Shown piece after piece: positions 43,964-50,520 of a stretch of 64,000 nucleotides of DNA. This DNA is from SZUA-547 sp963669265 (GTDB lineage: Bacteria; Pseudomonadota; Alphaproteobacteria; Rhodobacterales; Rhodobacteraceae): the NCBI GenBank assembly GCA_963669265.1, contig OY769916.1, positions 1,488,001 through 1,552,000 of the forward strand, given 5' to 3'. How positions within the stretch are numbered: position 1 is the first letter of the stretch; each line of letters starts with the position of its first letter. Under the pieces are notes generated by a model. It was given only the letters and a program-made list of their open reading frames with translations. It was not told where the DNA came from and made no database searches. Position numbers and translations under genes: made by a program.

Positions 43964-44872
43964 TCACAGATCGAGCCGCCAGAATCGCAGTCTGCCGAGT
44001 TTCTCCAAACGCCGCAGCGTGGGCGGCGGCCTGTCATAGAGAAAGGACGGCCCTTCCCCGGTCTCTGAAAAGCAGAATCTGGGCGGAAGCGACTTGTAGA
44101 GCGAGACCGGCGGCGGCCGACCCCAGATCTGTTTGAGATCCGCGCCGCATGAGTGGTGATGCAGGAAAATGCGGCGGACGCCGAGCTCATCGACCAAAAA
44201 ATGCAGCGTGGCGAGCAGCAGCGTCCGCGGCCAACTCTGCCGGTAGGACGAAAGCACGTCTTCAAGATAGGCCAAAGTCGGGCTCTCGCCGTCGTTCTTG
44301 CTCAACTCTCGCCTCACCCGCCGTTCTGTGTAGCGAAGCCAGTCATTCTGCAATTCCTCGATCAGCGCCTCGCCGCGGGCCAGATCCACGTCAATGCGCG
44401 ACCATGCGAGCGTCAGGCCGCGCTTGCCGGCGATCGGGTGGCCGTCAAACTCAAACGGACGCGCCTTGTGATCCGCCACCAGACGGCGATAGGCGCGGTT
44501 ATGCTCTTCGGTGAAGTTCAACTGCAGGACCAGATTCCAGCCGCGCCGCGTGGTCTGCTTCATCCAGGCGTAGCGACTGCGCGGTTCAGCCCCCCAACGC
44601 CCCAGCGTCAGCCTGAACGTGCGCCAGCGCTCCGGCCAGGCCGCATCGAGCGTTGCGGCGGAGATCCGGCCACCGCCCGCCGCAGCAACCTCCTTCACCG
44701 CAGGCCGGTGCAGCAGTTTGGCGAACCGCTGGGCCTTGATCGCCCGCACCTCCGCCTCTGTTTCGATGGCGCGCGAAAGCAGCCAGAGCGCGTAGCGATC
44801 CGGAAAGTCATGAAACAGGGTGCGCCCGCGCGGCAGGCAGGCGACGATCTCGTCCAACTCTGCGCGATCCAT
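43964..44872 (-). CDS. Conserved hypothetical protein with an EELQNDW motif
   Basis: 302 residues from MDRAELDEIVACLPRGRTLF; the upstream extension looks random. Helical N-terminal part (RAIKAQRFAKLLHRPAVKEV) and a C-terminal domain with ARGEALIEELQNDWLRYTER, then WPRTLLLATLHFLVDELGVR and RIFLHHHSCGADLKQIWG, PPPVSLYKSLPPRFCF. The spacing recalls the EIQSDW-type domain of large phage and plasmid polyvalent proteins (from memory, unproven). No membrane segment. Lies between GST and the formate dehydrogenase gene on the same strand. Confidence 0.75.
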   Translation of the reverse strand: MDRAELDEIVACLPRGRTLFHDFPDRYALWLLSRAIETEAEVRAIKAQRFAKLLHRPAVKEVAAAGGGRISAATLDAAWPERWRTFRLTLGRWGAEPRSRYAWMKQTTRRGWNLVLQLNFTEEHNRAYRRLVADHKARPFEFDGHPIAGKRGLTLAWSRIDVDLARGEALIEELQNDWLRYTERRVRRELSKNDGESPTLAYLEDVLSSYRQSWPRTLLLATLHFLVDELGVRRIFLHHHSCGADLKQIWGRPPPVSLYKSLPPRFCFSETGEGPSFLYDRPPPTLRRLEKLGRLRFWRLDL

Positions 44873-44990
44873 GGCGCGCGCTGATGGCAGAGCCACCGCC
44901 CGCGCGCAATCAGCACGAAACTTACCGTTGCAATTCCGCCGCGCGTTGTGGCGCACACGCCTCGGCGAGATGGCCTCGCGTCGCGGCGCC

Positions 44991-45599
44991 TCACTCCACC
45001 GGAGCGGTGACCCTGAAGGACGGCATGGCGACGAAGCCCTCATGCCATTTGGCGAGGCCGGGACGCGCCGCGCGCCAGTCGCCGACCACATCGCGAAAGT
45101 CGATATAGCCGAGCGCGGCGCCCACCGCGATCGACCCGGCGGTCAGGGGACCGGACAGGGCGGCGGTCCAGCGCGCCTCCAGATGATCAAGCGCGCGATT
45201 AACCTTGGCCTTCTGGCCGTCGACCCAAGGGTCGAACCGGATTTCCTCCGGCCTCAGCCGGGTCTCGTACATCGCCAGCAGCGCCGCATCCATGACGCCG
45301 TCGCCGATCGTCTCCAGCGTCAGGGTTGTCCAGAGCGCGTCGCCTTCCGGATAGAGCGCCGCGCCGCCCGCCGCGTTCAGGTACTGGCAGATCGCCCGAC
45401 TGTCGAAGATCGCCGGCCCCTCGTCGCGCAACAGGCACGGCACCTTGCCCAGCGGATTGACCGCAATGGTCTCCGCATTCGGCGCAAGCGGCGTGCCCGA
45501 GCCGTTCACGATCTCCACCTTGTCGGCGACCCCCGCCTCATGGGCGACGATCAGCACCTTGCGGACATAAGGCGACGTGGGCGATCCAATCAGGCGCAT
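44991..45599 (-). CDS. Glutathione S-transferase family protein
   Basis: 202 residues. N-terminal thioredoxin-like domain with SPTSPYVRKVLIVAHEAGVA (Ser/Tyr-type active-site region), NPLGKVPCLL with the cis-proline, and FDSRAICQYL (the glutathione-binding Asp-Ser). The C-terminal helical domain includes GSIAVGAALGYIDFRDVVGD, matching the usual T/S-x-A-D N-capping region. Cytoplasmic; conjugates, reduces or binds glutathione-linked compounds. No adjacent gene suggests a substrate. Confidence 0.92.
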   Translation of the reverse strand: MRLIGSPTSPYVRKVLIVAHEAGVADKVEIVNGSGTPLAPNAETIAVNPLGKVPCLLRDEGPAIFDSRAICQYLNAAGGAALYPEGDALWTTLTLETIGDGVMDAALLAMYETRLRPEEIRFDPWVDGQKAKVNRALDHLEARWTAALSGPLTAGSIAVGAALGYIDFRDVVGDWRAARPGLAKWHEGFVAMPSFRVTAPVE

Positions 45600-45628
45600 G
45601 CGATTTCCTCGATGAGATGTGATTTGGC

Positions 45629-45937
45629 TTAGCGATCCGCGCGCACGGGACGCAGACGCAGACGTCCGAGGCCCGCCGCGTCGATCTCAATCCCCGGCCC
45701 ATTGCGGCCGAGCCGGATCACCCGACGATATCGACCGGCGGCGTCCATGCGCGCCTCGCCGGGTTTACGTTCAGCGTCAAGCTCCAGCCCTTCCGGCGCG
45801 TCGTTGAGCGCGCTTTCACGATACAGATCCCGCGGTCCCTTTTCGCGGCGACGCGCCACATAGGCGATCACCGCCCCGACAGCGGCTGCGCGCAACGCAT
45901 AGATGGCGAGCGGCGGCAGCGCGGCGGGAACGGGCAT
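45629..45937 (-). CDS. Small membrane-anchored protein of unknown function
   Basis: 102 residues from the second of two close ATGs, chosen because AGGAG is seven bases from it and only one base from the first. One membrane helix (LPPLAIYALRAAAVGAVIAY) followed by a basic soluble domain (RRREKGPRDLYRESALNDAP, RYRRVIRLGRNGPGIEIDAA). Family not recognised. Positioned 29 bases before gst in the same direction. Confidence 0.65.
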   Translation of the reverse strand: MPVPAALPPLAIYALRAAAVGAVIAYVARRREKGPRDLYRESALNDAPEGLELDAERKPGEARMDAAGRYRRVIRLGRNGPGIEIDAAGLGRLRLRPVRADR

Positions 45938-46010
45938 CGGCATTCTCCTGAAACTAATCGACCCCTTAAACGTAGGGACTGACCGGCGAATTGGGAAGAT
46001 GTGGGCGCGT

Positions 46011-46661
46011 TCAGCCGTCGCTCCAGTCAAATCCAAGCGCGCTAGTCGACGCATCGATGCGCGCCTGTCCCCATGTCTTGACCGGCCCCGCGTCGCCAGA
46101 GGCGTCAACCGAGACACCCTCGCCCGCCGCCAGTCTGGCGGATGCGCCGCTCAGGCTCGCGACCGAGGCCGATCCGTCGCGAACGAAGACCGCCGCGCCT
46201 TTCTCAGGCGTATACTCGACGAGCGACTGCGAGGCGTCGACCGAAGCCGTTGCGACAGGCGTCCGGATCTTGAAGCCTTCCCGCAATCGCCTTGGGCTGA
46301 AGACGCCAAGCACGCCGCGCACCAGTTGCGACACCCGTCCGGTGCGCTGGCCCGCGAGGGATTCGAGGTTGATCTCGGTTCCGACGCCGACCGTCAGCAC
46401 CAGTCCATCCGAACAGGTGACCTTGGCGCGCGTCGCCTCGCCAGTGATGATGATGGCGTCGCGGGCGATGTCGGCGCCGGGTTTGAGCCCGCGCCACATG
46501 CCTTGCGACCACAATCTTGCGTCCCGCCCGTCCACCGCCTCGACAGAACACGCGATCCTGTCCTCGGACAATGCGGGCTGGGCCGTCAACGCCATACCGA
46601 CCGCCAGAACTGCGGCGCGCAGCGCGGAGCCTGAAAAGGATCGCTCGTCGGGCCGGAGCAA
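46011..46661 (-). CDS. Secreted FecR-domain protein
   Basis: 216 residues. Signal peptide AVLAVGMALTAQPALSEDR, then a FecR-like beta domain (PF04773): GLVLTVGVGTEINLESLAGQ, GVLGVFSPRRLREGFKIRTP, VATASVDASQSLVEYTPEKG. FecR proteins sense iron-siderophore receptors and act on sigma factors, but secreted single-domain forms like this have no sigma/anti-sigma partner next door and their role is unknown. Follows a strong terminator, so it has its own promoter. Confidence 0.85.
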   Translation of the reverse strand: MLRPDERSFSGSALRAAVLAVGMALTAQPALSEDRIACSVEAVDGRDARLWSQGMWRGLKPGADIARDAIIITGEATRAKVTCSDGLVLTVGVGTEINLESLAGQRTGRVSQLVRGVLGVFSPRRLREGFKIRTPVATASVDASQSLVEYTPEKGAAVFVRDGSASVASLSGASARLAAGEGVSVDASGDAGPVKTWGQARIDASTSALGFDWSDG

Positions 46662-46741
46662 TGGCGTCTCCCTTACTTGCGTGACGTTTCCAACCTAAGA
46701 CGCTTCAGCGCGCGCCGAAAGACCATAGGCGTCGCCAAAGC

Positions 46742-46768
46742 AAAAACCCCGCCGCTTTCGCGACGGGG
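46742..46768 (-). terminator. Rho-independent terminator after the DJ-1/PfpI gene
   Basis: On the minus strand CCCCGTCGC pairs with GCGGCGGGG (one G-U pair) around a GAAA tetraloop and is followed by TTTTTG. It begins about 30 bases beyond the upstream stop. Confidence 0.92.
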
Positions 46769-46796
46769 CTTTGAATTTTCAGCGATGCGCTGACGA

Positions 46797-47498
46797 TCAG
46801 GCTGCTTTCGCGTCCTCAGCCGTCAGCAGCTCGACCAGCGCCTTGGCGGCGTCCGCGGCGGAGGCGGCGTTCTGGCCGGTGATCAGCGCGCCGTCGACCG
46901 AGATCTTGGCCTCGCCGGGCGCGCCATTGTCGACTTCAGCGCCAAGCTGGCTCATTTTCGTCTCCAGCGAGAACGGCATGACGCTTTTCAGGCTCGCCTC
47001 TTCCGCCTCGGCGTCGGAGTAGACGCTGACGGTCTTGCCGGCGACCACGGAGCGTCCAAAGCGATCCATCACCGGCGCCAGCGCGGCCAGCGCGCAACCG
47101 GTGGCGACGATCGGCTTGCCGGTCAGGTGGAACTGCTCAAGCATCACGGTCAGTTCGGGCGCGGTCGGGAAATCCCACAGCGCGCCAGGGCCGCCCGGCA
47201 GGAACACCGCGTCATACTCCAGCGTCGCGACGTCAGAAAGCTTCGGCGACGCCTCCAGCGCCTCCTTCAGGAATTCATCCTCCTGATACCGGGTCAGAGC
47301 TTCGGAATCGCCCTTCGCACTCGCGGGATCAATCGGCGGCATGCCGCCCTTGATCGTGGTGATTTCAGCGGGTGCGCCCGCGTCGGCCAGCGCGTAGCAG
47401 GCGGATGCGAACTCTTCGAGCGAGAGGCCGGTTTCGCCGCCGTGAAAGCCAAAACGGTCATAGGAGGTCAAAACCATAAGGATGCGCGGTTGCGCCAT
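46797..47498 (-). CDS. DJ-1/PfpI-family class I glutamine amidotransferase-like protein
   Basis: 233 residues from the ATG preceded by AAGGAG. The fold motif PRILMVLTSYDRFGFHGGET, the strand EYDAVFLPGGPGALWDF, and the nucleophile elbow IVATGCALAALAPV (Cys135) are present. The His that normally follows the Cys in the CHG motif is Ala here, so classical chaperone/glyoxalase or protease chemistry is doubtful. An insert with KTVSVYSDAEAEEASLKSVM and a long LGAEVDNGAPGEAKISVDGA tail completes it, as in HSP31-like proteins. Monocistronic; a 16-bp palindrome lies about 180 bases upstream. Confidence 0.85.
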   Translation of the reverse strand: MAQPRILMVLTSYDRFGFHGGETGLSLEEFASACYALADAGAPAEITTIKGGMPPIDPASAKGDSEALTRYQEDEFLKEALEASPKLSDVATLEYDAVFLPGGPGALWDFPTAPELTVMLEQFHLTGKPIVATGCALAALAPVMDRFGRSVVAGKTVSVYSDAEAEEASLKSVMPFSLETKMSQLGAEVDNGAPGEAKISVDGALITGQNAASAADAAKALVELLTAEDAKAA

Positions 47499-47674
47499 GC
47501 AGTTCTCCTTTGCAAGTACTTCGCCGGCGCCATTCAGGGCCAGTGGAGCATGAGGGGCCCCTCCGACGGGCACGACAAGAGCAGCGCGCCTTCCGCAGAC
47601 GAGGCGGAACCTAGACCTGAAAAGATTAAGATTCCACCCCATAACCGCGATAAGAGACAAACCGTCGCTGCACT

Positions 47675-47690
47675 GCAACATAAATGTTGC
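47675..47690. promoter_or_regulatory. 16-bp perfect palindrome, possible operator
   Basis: GCAACAT-AA-ATGTTGC lies in the 249-base gap between the HEAT-like protein gene and the DJ-1/PfpI gene. Symmetry and length fit a repressor operator. The adjacent GTGCGGT-GAA-ACCGCAC hairpin has no T-run, so neither looks like a terminator. Confidence 0.45.
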
Positions 47691-47747
47691 CGACGCGGGC
47701 TGTATTCAAGCCGACAGTGCGGTGAAACCGCACCCATCCTGCAAGGA

Positions 47748-48680
47748 TCAGTCCCGCAAGGTCCGGTCGATCACTTCGTTGATCCGCCCGATCACATAGG
47801 CGCTGTCCGTCCCCGGGGGGATCATCAACTGAAGCTCGCGAAGATCGGCGATATCGTCCGGGCAGAACGGCAGTTCACGGGATTTGGCGTAACGCCGCTG
47901 GATCTTCTGCAGCGATTTTAGCGCCCAATAGTGGACGAAAGGCTGGTTTGAGGCGCGGATGCAGCCGATCAGAGGCGTGACGAATTCTTTGTCCGGAAAG
48001 GTGTAAGTATGCGCCACGGACGCCAGATTGCGCCCGGCGTTGTTTGAACTCAGCCCGTCCACCGCATCGTACCCGTCCGGCCCCAGGCGTTCAGCCTCGG
48101 CCATCATCTCATGAAACAGCGAGGTCATCCGCGCGGTCCGCTGCGGACCGCTTTTCATCGTCGACCGCGTCTCCATATAGCGCTCAGCGATGGCCAGAAG
48201 GGCGCCGTCCTCCTTTGAATCAGACGATTCCGCGCCCTCCGAGCCGCCGAATGGCGTATTCAACACGTCGGAAAACGGGTCCAGATCCTGAACTTCCCCT
48301 GGTGCGGCCGGTGATGGCGCCGGCGGGGCGGGCGACTTTGGGGATGGCGGCAAGGCTTGTGATTGCTGGGCCAACGCCTCTTCGGTCAGCTCGCCGTTTT
48401 CGTCCAAACGGTCGCGGGTCTCGACCACTTTTTCTTCAAGTTCGCGCAGCCGCGCCTCGACCACGCCGGGGATCTTGAACTCTTCGACAAAGGCGGACAG
48501 CCAAGGCAACGCGGCGATCGCCAGCAGGCCAAGCGCGATGGTGTCGACACGTTCGAAGAATTCGGGGTTATAGACCCGACCGGCGAAAACCGTCAGCGCC
48601 GCAACCGTTATCGCCAGTCCCAGCCATTTTCGCTGCGCGCGAGCCTTCGCGCTTCGGCTCCGAGCAGACGATTCGGCCAT
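47748..48680 (-). CDS. Two-helix membrane protein with coiled coil and helical (HEAT-like) C-terminal domain
   Basis: 310 residues. Membrane helices at about 19-38 and 48-66, then a coiled coil (VVEARLRELEEKVVETRDRL), a Pro/Ala/Ser linker (SPKSPAPPAPSPAAPGEV) and a C-terminal all-helical domain. Its last part (HYWALKSLQKIQRRYAKSRE, preceded by FVTPLIGCIRASNQPF) resembles HEAT/ARM-type repeats. I recognise no family. It begins nine bases after the formate dehydrogenase small-subunit stop, so it is very likely cotranscribed with that gene; a scaffold role at the membrane is speculation. Confidence 0.75.
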   Translation of the reverse strand: MAESSARSRSAKARAQRKWLGLAITVAALTVFAGRVYNPEFFERVDTIALGLLAIAALPWLSAFVEEFKIPGVVEARLRELEEKVVETRDRLDENGELTEEALAQQSQALPPSPKSPAPPAPSPAAPGEVQDLDPFSDVLNTPFGGSEGAESSDSKEDGALLAIAERYMETRSTMKSGPQRTARMTSLFHEMMAEAERLGPDGYDAVDGLSSNNAGRNLASVAHTYTFPDKEFVTPLIGCIRASNQPFVHYWALKSLQKIQRRYAKSRELPFCPDDIADLRELQLMIPPGTDSAYVIGRINEVIDRTLRD

Positions 48681-48689
48681 CTCCGCCTC

Positions 48690-50393
48690 CTATGTCTGAA
48701 CCTCGCCCCCGAAATGCCTCGCCACAGATCTTATCGGGTTGGGCGCCGCCTGTCCCAGACCGCAGATCGACGCGTCCTCCATCGCCTCGCAAAGCTCCTC
48801 CAGCAAGCCCTGATCCCATGTGTCCGCCTGCATCAGCTTCACAGCCTTTTCGCAACCGACCCGGCAGGGCGTACACTGGCCGCAGCTTTCATCCTCGAAG
48901 AACCGCAGCAGATTGAGCGCCGCCTGCCGCGCGCTGTCCTGATCGGACAAAACGATCACCGCGGCCGAGCCGATAAAGCAGCCATGGGGTTGCAGCGTGT
49001 CGAAATCGAGCGGGATGTCGTCCATCGAGGCGGGCAGGATGCCGCCGGAGGCGCCGCCGGGCAGATAGGCTTTGAACGCATGCCCCTCCGCCATGCCGCC
49101 GCAGGCCTCGATCACGTCGCGAATGGTCGAGCCTGCGGGCAACAGCTTGACGCCCGGCTCCTTCACCCGCCCTGACACCGAGTAGCTGCGCAGGCCCCTC
49201 CGCCCGTTCTTTTCGGTCGCGTTCAGCACCTCCGGCCCCTCGCGGCAGATGCGGGCGACCCAGTGCAGGGTCTCCGCGTTATGCACCAGCGTCGGCCGGT
49301 CGAAGACGCCCACTTCGGCGACAAAGGGCGGGCGGTGGCGCGGCATGCCACGCTTGCCCTCGATCGACTCGATCATCGCGCTCTCTTCGCCGCAGATATA
49401 GGCGCCCGCGCCTCGGCGGAGATCGATTTGACCGGCCGCGGCGATCCCGGCGGCCTCCAGCGCCGCGATCTCCCGTTTCAGGATCTCCAGCACCGCCGGA
49501 TACTCGTCGCGCATATAAATGAAGCAGGTCTCCGCCTCGACCGCCCAGGCGGCGATCAGCATGCCTTCGAGGAAGAGATGCGGTTCGCGCTCCAGATAAT
49601 AGCGGTCCTTGAACGTGCCCGGCTCACCCTCGTCGCCATTGACCGCCAGATAGCGCGGACCTTCATAGGACCGCACGAAGCTCCATTTCTTGCCGGAGGG
49701 GAACCCGGCGCCGCCCAGCCCGCGGAGGCCGGAGGCGAGCACATCCTCCTGCACCGCGTCCGGAGTTCGCGCGCCGCCGCGCAGCGACGTCAGCGCCTCA
49801 TACCCGCCGCCCTGCCGATAGGCGTCGAGCGCCTGATAATCGGGTATATGCGCATGCGTATCGCCTGAGGCGACGGCGGCGGCGACCGCCTCCGTCGTCG
49901 CATGATCGATATGGTTGTGGCCGAGCTCCAGAACCGGCGCTGTGTCGCAGCGCCCCATACAGGGCGCGCGCAGAACGCGGACCTCGCCGCCGCCATTATA
50001 CTTCGCGACAAGCTCCTTCATCAGCGTTTCCGAGCCCGCCAATTCGCAGGAGAGCGAATCGCAGACCCGGATCGTCAGCGCGGGCGGCGCGTCCTCACCC
50101 TCTTTGACGATGTCGAAATGGGCGTAAAAGCTGGCGACCTCATAGACTTCCGCCTGCGCCAGCTTCATCTCTTCGGCCAGCGCCCTCAGATGCGCCGCCG
50201 AGAGATGACCAAACCTGTCCTGAATCAGGTGCAAGTGCTCGATCAGCAGGTCGCGCCGACGCGGCCGGTCGCCCAGAAGCGCCTGCACCTCCGCAAGCGC
50301 GGCGTCGTCAAGCTGCCGACCCTTCGGCGTGTGCCGCCCCTTGCCGCGCCCGGATTTCCAGACGCCGGCGGGTGGGGCTTTGGTCGTGGTCAT
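48690..50393 (-). CDS. Formate dehydrogenase small subunit, fused NuoE-NuoF type (NAD reduction)
   Basis: 567 residues joining two modules usually encoded separately. N-terminal thioredoxin-like NuoE/FdsG domain with [2Fe-2S] ligands Cys111, 116, 145 and 149. C-terminal NuoF/FdsB diaphorase: GLRGLGGAGFPSGKKWSFVR for NADH, GAGAYICGEESAMIESIEGK for FMN and the [4Fe-4S] Cys504/507/510/544 (SCGQCTPCR). This size and order match the beta subunit of tungsten/molybdenum FDH1 from methylotrophs. The start was placed at MTTTKAPPAGVWKSG with GGAG nine bases upstream. Electrons from the large subunit reduce NAD+ here. It could alternatively belong to another NAD-linked hydrogenase or dehydrogenase, but none is in the window. 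Confidence 0.9.
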   Translation of the reverse strand: MTTTKAPPAGVWKSGRGKGRHTPKGRQLDDAALAEVQALLGDRPRRRDLLIEHLHLIQDRFGHLSAAHLRALAEEMKLAQAEVYEVASFYAHFDIVKEGEDAPPALTIRVCDSLSCELAGSETLMKELVAKYNGGGEVRVLRAPCMGRCDTAPVLELGHNHIDHATTEAVAAAVASGDTHAHIPDYQALDAYRQGGGYEALTSLRGGARTPDAVQEDVLASGLRGLGGAGFPSGKKWSFVRSYEGPRYLAVNGDEGEPGTFKDRYYLEREPHLFLEGMLIAAWAVEAETCFIYMRDEYPAVLEILKREIAALEAAGIAAAGQIDLRRGAGAYICGEESAMIESIEGKRGMPRHRPPFVAEVGVFDRPTLVHNAETLHWVARICREGPEVLNATEKNGRRGLRSYSVSGRVKEPGVKLLPAGSTIRDVIEACGGMAEGHAFKAYLPGGASGGILPASMDDIPLDFDTLQPHGCFIGSAAVIVLSDQDSARQAALNLLRFFEDESCGQCTPCRVGCEKAVKLMQADTWDQGLLEELCEAMEDASICGLGQAAPNPIRSVARHFGGEVQT

Positions 50394-50520
50394 GGCGGCG
50401 AATCTCCAATGGTGTGACGCGCAGGCTAGACCGATGCGGCGGAGAGTGGAATCGGACAATCCGCCCTTCCCCCGCCCGTCTCTCCGGTCCATGCTGCCCG
50501 CGCCCCAGATCGGAGAGATC

